The notes: generated by a model not told the origin, from the sequence alone. A stretch of DNA of 64,000 bases from Capronia americana (GCA_016110215.1 JADWQD010000002.1:1984001-2048000); one strand, 5' to 3'; shown: positions 41,922 to 52,806, numbered from the stretch's first letter. Program-made: numbers and translations.

Positions 41922-42890
41922 ATGAGCGGCAAGGAACAGATCCGCCTCGATGGCAAAGTCGCCCTCATCACCGGTGCTGGTCGAGGCCTCGGTGCTGGTC
42001 TGGCCAAAACCCTCGCTGAGCGCGGTGCTGCCGTCGTCATCAACTATGCCACCTCCGCCAAGCCTGCCCTAGCCACGGTCGCCGAAATCGAAAAGGCAGG
42101 CGGCAAGGCTGTTGCGATCCAAGCCAACGTCTCCAAGACGCCCGAGGTCACAAAGCTCTTCGACGAGGCCATCAAGGCCTTCGGCAAGCGTAAGTCAAGC
42201 GGGGCCCATCCGACGCTCAGGACCACGTGCTAATTGTCCAAGTCGACATCGTTATCAACAACGCCGGCATGGAAGCTTTCTCCAAGCCCGAAGATGTCAC
42301 TGAGGAGTTATATGACCAGGTGTTTGGTCTCAACACTCGTGCCCAGTTCTTCGTCGGTCAACATGCTCTGAAATATCTCAGCGGTAAGCCGTAATCGCCC
42401 AACCTCGGGTCCCCCGCCCTGTTCAGCTGATAATTTTGTCGTCAGAGGGGGGCCGTATCATCTTCATGTCATCCATCGCTGCGCGCCTAGGTGTCCCCAA
42501 TCACGCTCTGTATGCCGGTTCGAAATCAGCCGTCGAGGGATTTGCTCGCTCGTTCGCTGCCGACGGAGGCCCCCGACGCATCACTGCCAACGCCATCGCC
42601 CCCGGTGGTATCAAGACCGACATGTTCGCTCAGAACGCATGGCACTATTCTCCTGGCGCGACCAAAGATACTCCTATCGAGACGATCGAGGCCGGTATCG
42701 CCAAGCTCATCCCTCTCGGCCGATGTGCTGTCCCCGATGACATCGCCAAGGTCGTCATGTTCCTGTGCCATCCCGATAGCGAATGGATCAATGGTGAGTT
42801 TAATTGCGGTTTATGTTGCGGTGACATCCCTGACAACTGATCTTCCCAGGTCAAATCATCACCCTCACCGGTGGCAGCGGCATTGCCTAA
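41922..42890 (+). CDS. Short-chain dehydrogenase, naphthol-reductase-like
   Basis: NADPH-dependent oxidoreductase of the classical SDR family, closest in motif pattern to tetrahydroxynaphthalene/versicolorin reductases, which reduce polyhydroxylated aromatic ketones in melanin and aflatoxin-type pathways. Four exons, 41922-42189, 42243-42383, 42446-42793 and 42850-42890; introns of 53-62 bp; product 265 residues, the family length. Cofactor site TGAGRGLG near residue 17; NNAGMEAF; catalytic Ser in FMSSIAAR; catalytic Tyr and Lys in LYAGSK; then ITANAIAPGGIKTDMF, where Pro-Gly-Gly is typical of the naphthol reductases; C-terminal GQIITLTGGSGIA. All catalytic residues are intact. There is no polyketide synthase, scytalone dehydratase or laccase in the window, so the substrate cannot be read from context; a general ketoreductase is possible. 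Confidence 0.88.
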
Positions 42891-44635
42891 GTGGGTTCTC
42901 TCCGCCAACCTGGTTCTTGCCCTTGATGGGCTTTCTTCAGTACATTTTGTGGCTTCCAAAAGCGTGCCTTGAAAGAGTACAAAAGTTCTTTTGGTCTAGC
43001 AAAACCGGGTTGATAGAAAAGCCTCCTTCCTGGGTTGGGTGTGAGACGGGCATGCGGGAATTGGTGCATCAAGGCTGACCAACAGGTAGACACGAGACAA
43101 GAACAACGTTGGACACGAATTAGATCTTATGTCCCCGAACTCCTGAAATGACTCAACTGAGGCCCTTGCCACAGAACAATGTGACCGTCACCCCTGTCGA
43201 TGGAAGGTCCGAGCCCTCGGCCTACCGTCCTGCCACCCTGCTATGTATACACAGTACGGAGTATGGAGTACTGTAAAAGCATGATGCATAGATAACCTAC
43301 CACCCCTGTATCCCTTGGCCCCAGAATTACCACTACTCATGGTTTGGAACAAGTGCCCGGACAATGCACAACACCCGTCGCCATGATATTCCACTACGGA
43401 TGCTACCAGGCCTAAAGCATCCACAACGGCGACGCCCAGCTCCGACATGCCGACCTCATGTAGCCTCGTAGCGTTCTTCACATTCGCATCAACATCTCTT
43501 TATATACTCGTACGCCGACCTTTGCATCATACGGGCCTCTGCTGCACGGAGCACGCAAGCAGTCCTACACAGTAGCCTGCTGCTAAGTATGCAGAGAGCG
43601 CACATCATGTAGGCGCGTTCCGAGCACTGACTGTCACGAGTACTACCTACTACTCGTAATAGCTAGTATGAACCATTCTAGGACGAATCGGAGTACAGTA
43701 CATAGCCCAGGCCCAGGCAGTGTGTCGGTTCTTCGATCGGAGAACCGAAATCCAGCTCAGTCGCAGGATATTTATTCAGATGAGCAATCCGAGCTGGAGC
43801 TTGAGTCCCAGTCGCCAGCCTAATGCCGGGTGGCCGTTTGTATTTGGACTTCGAAAGGTTGTACGCTATAGTATATCTCAAGGTGGACATAGCACAGGTA
43901 TGGAACGGTGCTACTTCTCGAAGGTAGGTGCGAGACCACTTTACGATGCTGCGGGTTTGGTGTGTGGTCCGTTCGCGAATGAAGTGAAATGGTTTTCACG
44001 ACAGCCACCCGTTCCTCGAGATCTTCCTGGCCGCAGCGGATCGTGGCATTGCACCAGGGCACCTCACCAGGGCACCTCGATATTCCCCACGGTAAAGCAC
44101 AACTGCTTGTCGTGGACGCTCTTCATCCATTGGCGCTTTCAAAGAGCTGGGGCAATTCACAGGACAATTTACAAAATGAACCAACCAGCTTCAAAGTCCG
44201 CAGGTCGCGATCACAAAGGAGCTGGAGCGTTATTGTTTGACTTTGAAACAGCCAACTGCCATCTATCACAGCGGGCAAAGGGAACAAAGCGACGACAAAG
44301 CAGAACCAGATCAACGCCGAGGAAGAACTGTCGAACATTGAGTTCTTTGTTGTGATCGCAGTGAAACAAAGCCAACTTTGTCTCATGGGTACAAAGACGG
44401 CATTGTATCGACCCAGTATCCATGATCGACTGCCTAGGGCTCCATAACAAAGGGGCGCACCACGATGCTAATTTGTGCACGAAGATTAAAGTCGACCGGA
44501 TGACCGAGTCTTGCGCAGTCTCTCAAGGCATTCTTCAGCCAGGTAGACGAAGAGATCAACCATCTGATCAGACGGCAGAAAATATCCCAGTGGCCCTCAA
44601 CCTCTGTGTGCTTGAAGATACAGGACTGGGGAAAA
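42891..44635. other. Intergenic region with dispersed TACGGAGTA/TACTCGTAC motifs
   Basis: Contains AGTACGGAGTATGGAGTACTGTA around 43253, TACTCGTAC at 43505-43513 and several near matches between 43630 and 43700. Frames such as 43720-44355 (plus) overlap minus-strand frames and show no domain. Confidence 0.45.
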
Positions 44636-46021
44636 ATGGCTGATCAAGTGAACAAGAAACGCTCGTTCGCGTGCCTTCGAAAATGGTATGATAGACGGTC
44701 CAAGTCGGGAGCTCAAAATGTTCAGGGAGAGTCGCAGCATCCCGCTACTCAGATCCAAGAGTTTCTAGCTTACCAACCTGGTGCAGAATTTCGGCAAACC
44801 GTCCAACGCAAGCCACGAGTAGAGACGGTCCGACCCCACGGGGCACAACGCAGATCTCAATACCTCGAGTTCTGCCATGCTCCGAACGAGCTAGACTCCA
44901 CCCTTCCTCGAGCATCCGCCTCGACCACCTATCTGCCCTCCACGGTCGCAATGGATTTGACTACCGGAGTTGTCCAGTCACCATCAGGGCCACTTCATAC
45001 TCAGCCTCGTCCTCGGCCTCGACCACGCCCTGTGGTTGAAGGACCTGATGACTTTGAGAAATTTCGGTCTGACCTGGGTGGCAGCGTCGAGCTGGAGTCG
45101 ACCCCGGCGCAAGCACAGAAGCGACCTCGACCTCAGCCCAAATCCTTTGCCATTGATCTGACCGAAACTCAATTTGCGAAGGAGCAACCCAAGGCAGAAC
45201 CCCAAACTTTCAGGGCTTTCCCTGGAAAGCCAAGTCAGAAAGGTGGAGAGAAGATACAAGCATATCCTGGAGCCCTCAAGCGAAAACCTGTAGGTTATAT
45301 TCCCCCGACTCTCCAGCCTGGGTATGTGAATGGAGTTCCGCCCGTTCTACGCGCTTGCCACAACACAGCTAATCCGGCTCTACCACCGAACAAGCCTGGC
45401 GAGACAGGGACTACGACTAAGCACTACTCTTACCCACTTGTGGACTTTCATCAGGGACTCTTCGTCAATGCTAATCTTTCCGATGCGAGGATCTCTTCGC
45501 GGTACCAAGAGCCTCGCATCCCCGCCATGGAATTCCAAAGCCGGGGACTTGCCGATGAAGTGAACGCAGAGCTGACTCGGTTGCGCATCCCAGATGAGAA
45601 GGAAGTCATACGCCGAACCCCTCATTCAGATGAGAAAGAAGTCACACGTCCACAATCTCAATCAGATGAGAAGGAAGTCGTTCGACCAAAGTCTCGAGCA
45701 TGGATGTCACCGGGGTCTCCTCTCCACCAGAACGCGTACGAGTTGGAGGCATCCAGACCCGGCTTTGCCATCCGGCGAGCCAAGGTTGTCGATGTTCGTC
45801 CCCAGACACCGCGAATCGTGAGAGTGACAAAGGCTCAAGAGCTTGATACACCCAGCCCCGTTTCTCCATTGTCCAGCGATGCTGGCAGAGTCAACTTCAG
45901 AGAGTATAACTGGCCCCGATTCGTCGACAAGGAATTCATCGACCCTGCGGAGGAATATTCGCGCCGCTATCGGCATCGACGTCGCAAGATTTTGAACGAG
46001 AAGGAGCGATTTCCAGATTGA
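44636..46021 (+). CDS. Orphan protein with three DEKEV repeats, 461 aa
   Basis: I do not recognise a family. The frame is open from a GTG at 44606, but the first ATG is at 44636 and begins MADQVNKKRSFACLRKWYDR, a basic segment. The protein is largely disordered, rich in Pro, Arg, Gln and Glu. Short motifs that recur in pairs are KSFAIDLTETQF and VAMDLTTGV, and two segments PRPRPRP and RPRPQP. Residues about 320-354 hold three tandem 12-residue units beginning DEKEV, encoded by exact 36-bp repeats. The C-terminus is more regular: NFREYNWPRFVDKEFIDPAE, then YSRRYRHRRRKILNEKERF. That tail looks like a conserved functional end in an otherwise free sequence. No membrane or signal segments. Could be a scaffold or nuclear protein; no function is inferred beyond that. 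Confidence 0.6.
   Translation: MADQVNKKRSFACLRKWYDRRSKSGAQNVQGESQHPATQIQEFLAYQPGAEFRQTVQRKPRVETVRPHGAQRRSQYLEFCHAPNELDSTLPRASASTTYLPSTVAMDLTTGVVQSPSGPLHTQPRPRPRPRPVVEGPDDFEKFRSDLGGSVELESTPAQAQKRPRPQPKSFAIDLTETQFAKEQPKAEPQTFRAFPGKPSQKGGEKIQAYPGALKRKPVGYIPPTLQPGYVNGVPPVLRACHNTANPALPPNKPGETGTTTKHYSYPLVDFHQGLFVNANLSDARISSRYQEPRIPAMEFQSRGLADEVNAELTRLRIPDEKEVIRRTPHSDEKEVTRPQSQSDEKEVVRPKSRAWMSPGSPLHQNAYELEASRPGFAIRRAKVVDVRPQTPRIVRVTKAQELDTPSPVSPLSSDAGRVNFREYNWPRFVDKEFIDPAEEYSRRYRHRRRKILNEKERFPD
45592..45699. repeat. 36-bp tandem repeat, three copies, in frame
   Basis: Units start at 45592, 45628 and 45664, with the GATGAGAAGGAAGTC core nearly identical (one base change in copy 2) and more divergent second halves. 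Encodes three 12-residue units DEKEV... in the orphan gene. Confidence 0.85.
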
Positions 46022-48027
46022 ACATTGACCACGAGGAGATATGAGAGCGGAATGAATGGTTCACTCTCTCAACAGGTAGCTTTTTATTGCTTACTCGAGT
46101 TAGATATGAGCACGTGGGCTGGTCCTTGTGCGTTCACATCGGCTCTACTGAGTAGTGGTGTTGATAGTAGTAACGACAATAATAATAATGGGGGGAAAAC
46201 TGGGTCGATCATGGAGTTCTTCGCGGCGCAGATCATGTGTTCTGCTATTTCTTTTGATTTTTCCCACCACATGACGCGAGGCTCGGCGATAAACCGGGTT
46301 GCCCGATTTGAAGATCCGAGACGGAAAGTTGCGGTCAGGAACGAGAGAAGTGACGCCGTTCCTTTGACCCACAGGACGATAGGCTTTTGTTCTATCGGTC
46401 ACTCTCCATCGATCGCCCGAGACAACATCACAGGCATTGGTGAGCATGTGAAAAGTGATGCACGTGAAGGCGGGGCTAGGGATTCTTCTCGGGATGATCA
46501 TGCCGAGGGCGATTGGAATCATCAAGATTTCGGGGAGCTGCTTCATTGTACTGTATGTGCCTACCTATACAGTGTGTCTCAGGTTGCAGTACTGTAGCAC
46601 CGAAATCCGGTGAAGTTAGTTAGAAGTCACCCGACCCGAGGGCGCTCCTGTAGGGTAAAGCCGAAAAAAAGAGCTACAGCACGGGGTACAGTTGAGAGCC
46701 TAGGCCACTACAATCGACCTCGGCAGGCCTATAGGGGCGGAATGTATTCAGCCTCAGGCACGCAAGTCATTCCCCTCCAGGGACCACTCAATCGCACATC
46801 ATTTCCCGATATTTTGTCGCGACTTCCGATTCCTCGATTCCATCTCTGATGGGCTTCACCTTGAGTTCCTTCGTGCTACCCCACATTGCACGATCCATGG
46901 CCATGACCTTTATCGATACGATCGATAGGCGCTCGACAGGCTATGGGTTCGACAAGATCGCTCGGGGCAAGCATCAGATTCGACCTCGTTCATTTCCTTT
47001 GTCCACAGTTCCGCTTTCATCCAGTCAATTAGGCTGTGAAGAGAGCGAAAGTCAAATCGAAGGTAACCTTAACTCTTCGCTAAGTTTGACTGCTTTTTGA
47101 CGCCCATCGGAGGCACTGAGTCAGCCCTGCTATCACCTGGCCGTAAGAAAGTACTTGTACCGTCGCTGCCCCGTGCAGCTTAACCCCGTGTACCTCGTCT
47201 TCGACAAGCCTCGTTTGCCTCCGGAATCTTGCTGACCGGGTAATGAGAGGCCTCGCTTCTCGCTCCCTTTTGCAAATTCTGCACGACACCCTCCCACGCT
47301 TCTGATCCTTTGGGAACGTGCACCCCCAAATTTCGAGGTGACTACCGACAGAGAGGCGCACCCTTCCCACTTCGTCTAATCCACTCCTTCTCCTCCATCT
47401 CGAAGGAACAAGTGGGGGACTTATTTCCCGTGCTTGAGCACATTCAAGCACAAACGCACTTTGGACTCGTTCATTTTGCCCACCGCTCCGCAGTAAATAA
47501 TCGGTCCGCGTGGACCCTGTCCTCACTGCCACAGGTCTATATGTGAGACAGCTTTTCTCGAGATCCCCACTGGGCTTTCTGTGTTGCACTCGCCGACGAT
47601 TCAACGCCTCGTCACTGACAGCATTTCTTCACCGACTATCCCCTCGTGTACCGCCATAACAGACACCTCGCGGCCCATTGTTCCGGATTACAGCACTCAT
47701 CTCCCTGACCACCCAGCTCCATCCGCCCGGTGCCCGTCTGAGTCCGCCACCACCCGCGGTCAATTCGACGGGTGCCCCTCCGTCATCGCGCTCTCTAAGG
47801 TTCCTAAGTTTCCGATCACCGCACACCAGGCACGAAGAATTGAAGAAATTACTTCGATTGTTTGCCTCAGTTTTTCTGGGACTTTCTGTACCAATTCAGG
47901 ATCGGTGCCATTCGCATTCATGAATCCCTTAGTGTATTACCTCCTCCCTCGGTGACGCTCCTGCTCTCGTGTTTCAGAACACAAGAGGCGGGGACGGTGC
48001 GATACCAAGGAGAGCAGATAGGGCAAA
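46022..48027. other. 2-kb intergenic region
   Basis: Frames on both strands (46025-46597 plus, 46546-46145 minus, 47604-47080 minus, 47581-47955 plus) overlap and look random. An AT-rich AATAATAATA run lies near 46178. The right part may contain the leader, or an unseen first exon, of the following gene. Confidence 0.4.
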
Positions 48028-49578
48028 ATGTACAGGAATTCTGCCCAGAATTTTGGCCAGAATTTTGGCCATGTCACATGCATTCCACCCAACGCCCTTC
48101 CGTCGCCTGACAATACCAGCGATTCTGACTTGGAAATCCTCGACGCGCTTGAGGAGAAGAGGAGGCAGCTGGACGAGGAAATTGCCAGGTTCAAAGCAGC
48201 AAAGGAGCGAGAATTTCGAGAATTCGAGAAAGAACTGCGGGTGAAGAGGAAAGGGCCCCGCACCGGCAGCCACCCTCTATCCTCGCCGACATCAACCAAA
48301 CAATTCACCTCAGCCCCATCGGCCACGACTTCTGTTCTGAATTTACTGGCCTCTGCTCAAAAAGGTTCTGCCAACGGGTGGGCAGGGCCCAAAGCAAGAA
48401 GAGATGGATATCTGGGTGATAAGGTCATCAAACCTCCGCCCCTGAGCGGACCTACTCTGTCTTTGGAGAAGTTGAACATCACAGGCGAGACTACGCCGCC
48501 GTTGCATTCCCTAGGAACGCCTCCAACGCCGAGTCTGATGAAGCGACCGAGGTCACGCTCCCCCACCAATCCAGCTGCACGACCGACGACGCCACCATTT
48601 TCACAAACCGAAAAGGAAGCAACACCAACGTCGACGCCCACGCCCTCCAAAGATCGGACCGACCCCTTTGCAGGAGTTTTCACTCCAGCATATCTGCCTC
48701 TACTCGAGTCACGAGACCGGACGCCTGTAGTCCGCAGTCCTCAGGTTCTGAACTCCGCAGAGGAGGAGAGCAAACGACTCCAGCTCGATGCGAGCAGCAA
48801 ACTGCAAGCCGAGAGGCGGAAGCTCGAGGCATCCCAATCACTGCCTCCGCAGCAGGTTTCTCCGGCGATTGACACAAGCAAGCGGACAAAATCAACGCCA
48901 CTATTACCCAGTGCGAGCCTCCCCAGTGCTTTACGGACCACTAATGGAGGGGGCCGCCGAAGGAAGCACGTCATGTTTCAGCTCGCCGATCTCAAGGTCG
49001 TAGATCCGAGTAGTAGTTACGAGGAAGGGCCGAGTCCAGAACTGGAGGAGAAGAAAGACATGGCGGAATATCGAGGTCCAGGTATTCAGAATGATCACCA
49101 CAACGAAACGGCCAAGGAAAGTAACGGGTCTCCCGGACTACTGGGTGAAAAGGAGAAAAGACGCGGACGGGGCAGAAACGGCCGCTTCATCTCCCCGATC
49201 CCTTCGCCACTGGCGAGTCCCAGTCCGAGCCCAGCGCCTTCCCCCGCCCTCGATGGCTCGTCTCCAAGCCTGTCTGCAGCCAGCTCACCGAATGTCGTTT
49301 CCTCTACAGAAGAGACGGGTTTCTCAGGCGGTCTCGCCGGCGCGGATGATGGGGGCAGTGGAGTCGGGTTCTTCGAGCTCGACGAAGAGCTCGCGAGTCC
49401 GGCGCTCCGAGACGGCAAACCCGCCGAGACATTCGACCTCGACTTGGAAGAGGAGATCAACGAGAAGGCCAATGCCGCGCAGGCGGGCCTTGGGATCGAC
49501 TCCTCCATGCAGGTGGGCAGCGTGCCCATCAACATCGTTAGGCCGAGCAGCAGTTTTGTGGGCAGTTACGGGCATTGA
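48028..49578 (+). CDS. Orphan Ser/Pro-rich protein with N-terminal coiled coil, 516 aa
   Basis: Family not recognised. Intronless from the ATG at 48028, with an in-frame stop four codons upstream; an unseen upstream exon cannot be excluded because the ATG-proximal part (NSAQNFGQNFGH) derives from a short direct repeat and looks unlike the rest. Residues about 35-72 form a strong coiled coil (LEILDALEEKRRQLDEEIAR, then FKAAKEREFREFEKELRVKR). The middle is Ser/Pro/Thr-rich disorder with many SP/TP sites (TPPLHSLGTPPTPS, RSRSPTNPAARPTTPPF), so heavy proline-directed phosphorylation is likely. A second ordered piece is RRRKHVMFQLADLKVVDPS near 305. The C-terminus has FDLDLEEEINEK and ends MQVGSVPINIVRPSSSFVGS plus YGH, which reads like a conserved motif. 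Confidence 0.65.
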   Translation: MYRNSAQNFGQNFGHVTCIPPNALPSPDNTSDSDLEILDALEEKRRQLDEEIARFKAAKEREFREFEKELRVKRKGPRTGSHPLSSPTSTKQFTSAPSATTSVLNLLASAQKGSANGWAGPKARRDGYLGDKVIKPPPLSGPTLSLEKLNITGETTPPLHSLGTPPTPSLMKRPRSRSPTNPAARPTTPPFSQTEKEATPTSTPTPSKDRTDPFAGVFTPAYLPLLESRDRTPVVRSPQVLNSAEEESKRLQLDASSKLQAERRKLEASQSLPPQQVSPAIDTSKRTKSTPLLPSASLPSALRTTNGGGRRRKHVMFQLADLKVVDPSSSYEEGPSPELEEKKDMAEYRGPGIQNDHHNETAKESNGSPGLLGEKEKRRGRGRNGRFISPIPSPLASPSPSPAPSPALDGSSPSLSAASSPNVVSSTEETGFSGGLAGADDGGSGVGFFELDEELASPALRDGKPAETFDLDLEEEINEKANAAQAGLGIDSSMQVGSVPINIVRPSSSFVGSYGH

Positions 49579-49864
49579 GGCGCGATGCCCGCGATGGGAG
49601 AAACAGGAGGATGCACCGGCCATGAAAGAAAGTTCAATCTCAGAAAAGCAAGGGCAATTGGAATTGGAAATCCTTGGATATATTGGCGTTTTCCAGTCTT
49701 CTCCGGCGCATTCCGCCCAGGTCGCTACTCAAGAAGCAGGCCATGCGACAATGTGGAAGGTTGGAGGGTGGAAAGGTGGGTGGGCGGCTATCGTGAGCGA
49801 TTTTGTTACAGTTCCATTACTGCATTGCGTTATTGGCTTTTGTGTTTTTGCTATGTGCTGGCAG

Positions 49865-49918
49865 GTAGGGTCAGGGTCAGGGTCCAGGGTCAGGGTCCAG
49901 GGTCAGGGTCAGGGTCAG
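49865..49918. repeat. GGGTCA/GGGTCCA minisatellite
   Basis: Eight or so head-to-tail copies of GGGTCA, two of them extended by one C to GGGTCCA. Lies about 290 bp downstream of the 48028-49578 gene. It resembles but is not the TTAGGG telomere unit. Confidence 0.9.
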
Positions 49919-50012
49919 CGACACGAACTCAGTCAAGGACTCGAATTCGGACTTGAAATCTCACCCGGATTCGCACCAGGACTCGCAGCCTACATATGGC
50001 GTACCTAAATAA

Positions 50013-50035
50013 CTGCCTGCCTGCCTGCCTGCCTG
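50013..50035. repeat. (CTGC)n microsatellite
   Basis: Five and a half perfect copies of CTGC. Confidence 0.9.
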
Positions 50036-50295
50036 TTCTGCATTCATGTTTTTTGGGGCGGCAAAAGTGAACTGTTCTGCACATTGCGATGTACTTGCTT
50101 TTTTCTCCTGTACATACAGTAGCGACCGAGCGAGCCTGTCAGGCCATCCCAGCTTTTGTGCCGCCGCCGCTGCTGCTGCAGCTTCGACCACGCGACGCGA
50201 CGCGAGGGGACGAGACGAGACCAGACCAGACGGGACGGGATGGGAAGGATGGGATGGGATGGCCAATGAGTACACACACGCGGCGCACGCGCACG

Positions 50296-50312
50296 CACAC
50301 ACACACACACAC
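50296..50312. repeat. (AC)n microsatellite
   Basis: Eight AC units at the end of a longer CGCAC-rich purine/pyrimidine alternating stretch. Confidence 0.9.
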
Positions 50313-51334
50313 ATACAAATACAAGTACAAACATATATAAACATTTATATCATGATATACTCCGTACGTATCCTCCATCTGTAGATGACCGGCCGTGTGA
50401 CGGTGTTGTTGCTCAAATATCGCCCTTTTGCAATGATTTGGGACGGGACGGAATGGGGCCTGATGGGATGAGAGTGACGATTCTAGTATGTTCATTCATG
50501 TGTGGTACAAGATAGACGGCATGAGCATGGCATGGCGTGAGTGAGCGACGAGGAGAAGATGAAGGACGGCACTCCGGCGGTGGTCCATCTACCATATATA
50601 TATATTATATATACTCCGAACTATGCTTTATCCATTACCGTCTTCGTTCAGGTATATACAATCTGGGTCGGTGAAAAGCACCACCGACCACGACGACCAC
50701 GGCGCCGCGAGTATACCTTAAGGAGGCCCCAGAACGGGCGGAAACGCCTACGGCGCCCCCACTGCCCAATTGGACGAGGCTGAGCAAGGCTGATCTTGTG
50801 TATAGAGTGTCGGTGTCGGTGTGTGGTGTTGCGACGACGTACACTTAAGTTGGGTCACGTGGAGCGTTCAACACCACTGAGCTTGTTGTAACGTAACAGA
50901 TTTCAGTTATATGTTTTAAATATGTTTATGCGGAAATCGCATTCTACAAGGAATATACTGTCACGAACTCAGAAGTGCTACCTCTGCGCCAATTAAGTCC
51001 GGTACCAGAATCTAGTGGGGGACCTAATTACGCGGGTGAATAGCACTAGGGAAGGTAGCAGAATACAGGGGCGCGGAATACTATAGCGACGGACAGAAGG
51101 GGAGATTTTGGCCGGGGCGTCTCTTGCAAGGCGTTAGTGGTTTAGGCGCTTGCTGCTGCCGACCTAATGGGTCGCTGAGGCTCTTTCGTGGCGCAAAAAG
51201 GCAGTGCAAGCGTTAAATGAGGCATGCGAATTCCCTGGCGGAAGTGGGATGAAGTCGTTTGGTGTCGACTGTCCCTTTGTCCTTTCATGATTCTTTCGAA
51301 TTCCCATCCCCGCTCGATAGGCCTTGTACAAGCA

Positions 51335-52024
51335 ATGGCTCTGCCTAGCTGGCTTGATGACTCTCAGAATCCCACTCTGTGGATCACGACCATCTATCCT
51401 CTTCTCATCTTCGTTCTCGCCTATGCCTGCCACTTCCGAATGCAGGCCTTGATTGAAAGCTTCCCGCTCCCCCCCGATGATTCCGCAGACACAAAAGAAA
51501 TCGAAAACGAACCATTGGAGGCCGGAGATGCCTCATCCGCAGACTACGACATGGTGGTGCCGGATGCAACAATAACAACAGGACATGCGGATAAACCTAG
51601 CTCGTCCACCGAAGCTCCAGATCCTCGAGTTGCACCCAAGAGGAATGAATCGACGACACCCGAGCAAAAGCCAAAAAGGCCCTCTCTACACACCAAATAC
51701 GTCCAAGGGTTTCTCATCTACGGCCTACAAGTATTGCTAACCCATCGACTGGGAGTCCTTGCTATTAGCCGGTCGGATGAGAGCCACAGCTTTGCTGCCA
51801 AATTGATAGGATCTCTGGCATTCTCTTTCGCTACGTTCTGGGTCCTAGTGTCTTCTGGAAATCTCGACATGTCAAGAGGAGTGATTCTGCGGGGTTACCG
51901 CTCACCTGGTCGCTCACAAAACATCTGCGACCAGTCAGATCCTTGGAGTATATTTGGTACCGTCCTCCTTCTTACTTTGGTCGTGCCATGCTTCAGACTT
52001 GTCTTGAGCTTCATATGGTTATGA
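51335..52024 (+). CDS. Orphan membrane protein, 229 aa
   Basis: Unrecognised multi-pass membrane protein, intronless. I start at the ATG at 51335 (MALPSWLDDSQNPTLW); the frame is open to ATGs at 51287 and 51224, which would add 16 or 37 residues without improving the topology. Four hydrophobic segments are visible: ITTIYPLLIFVLAYACHF (about 16-34), GFLIYGLQVLLTHRLGVLAI (about 131-150), LIGSLAFSFATFWVLVSSG (about 164-182) and IFGTVLLLTLVVPCFRLVLS (about 206-225), with the stop immediately after the last. Between helices 1 and 2 is a hydrophilic loop of about 95 residues rich in Asp, Glu, Ser, Thr and Pro. No transporter or enzyme motif seen. It might be part of a fungal-specific organelle membrane family. 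Confidence 0.55.
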   Translation: MALPSWLDDSQNPTLWITTIYPLLIFVLAYACHFRMQALIESFPLPPDDSADTKEIENEPLEAGDASSADYDMVVPDATITTGHADKPSSSTEAPDPRVAPKRNESTTPEQKPKRPSLHTKYVQGFLIYGLQVLLTHRLGVLAISRSDESHSFAAKLIGSLAFSFATFWVLVSSGNLDMSRGVILRGYRSPGRSQNICDQSDPWSIFGTVLLLTLVVPCFRLVLSFIWL

Positions 52025-52806
52025 GGGCGAAGGGGGAAAGGCCGATCATTGATGGAAAAAGTAAGCGGCAAGGCTTGACAAGGCTGGGCATTGTCCAATG
52101 GGTCAATCTTTATGCGTGTGACGGTATCACCTGGATTATCTCGCTTAATACGAGGGGGAAGATCAACGGGCGAGAGTAACGTTATAGCTGCTTCTGATCC
52201 TACAAGTTCTCAAATTTGGATTGGATGAATATCTCGTGGTCAAGATGGAGAAGCTCGTCTGACGGGACGATCAATATCCAAGGCCTTAGCCCTAACCTCT
52301 CCCCGTGAGCCGGAGTGGTCAAGATAGCTACAGGGTAAAGTTACTATTCGAACGGGAGCCCCGCTGGCACGTGGGGGAGTACGGTAGGAGCGGACTAGAG
52401 CCGTGAGGGAGCAGAGGGAAGTAGAAGGGGAGCGCGAAAGAGAGGAAGGGAGAAGAAGAGAGCGGACGAAGGAGTGGGTCGACTCAATGGTCGTTGGCGT
52501 GAGAGCAAAGCGGCGGCTGATAAGAGCGAAAGAGTGGTGCGCGACGACTATTCGGGGGATATGTATATATAGGTATCTATACATTCGTACCAGGTTTGTC
52601 ACGTCAATGGCAGTGTATTGTCACACTACATGTGCACGTAGACCATGCTCAAGCAGACCGATCCATACTCCGAGTTATATATTTTTTGTATTTACACATA
52701 CTGTACACATATTGCTAGGATCCATTCCTGCATCTGAGTGAAGTAGTTCCATTGGTCTACTCGTACTGCAGTATCTCAAAACATGCGGCAGCGTCCGATT
52801 CGACGG
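52025..52806. other. Convergent intergenic region
   Basis: 3' flanks of the membrane-protein gene and MRH4. A purine-rich GAGGGAGCAGAGGGAAG stretch runs from about 52400 to 52480, and TACTCGTAC occurs at 52758-52766. No gene recognised. Confidence 0.5.

Larger units (their letters stand above)
49579..51334. other. Repeat-rich intergenic region
   Basis: Holds a GGGTCA minisatellite, a CTGC tetranucleotide run, an AC dinucleotide run, an AT-rich stretch near 50593-50613 and a TACTCCGTA at 50358-50366. Frames here are produced by these repeats and are not credible genes. Confidence 0.55.

Noticed and set aside
36223..42890. Secondary-metabolite cluster
   Set aside because: A Zn2Cys6 regulator next to a naphthol-reductase-like SDR is suggestive, but no polyketide synthase, peptide synthetase, terpene cyclase, transporter or P450 is present within the window.
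46025..46597. 190-codon plus-strand frame directly after the DEKEV orphan
   Set aside because: Starts four bases after the preceding stop, overlaps an equally open minus-strand frame, contains no domain, and would require two genes in tandem without a spacer.
47080..47604. 174-codon minus-strand frame
   Set aside because: Very Arg/Ser-rich with no motif; overlaps a plus-strand frame and the probable leader of the following gene.
49865..49918. Interstitial telomere
   Set aside because: The unit is GGGTCA, not TTAGGG, and normal genes lie on both sides.
50541..50783. 80-codon plus-strand frame
   Set aside because: Produced by an AT dinucleotide stretch and CG-rich simple sequence; no protein character.
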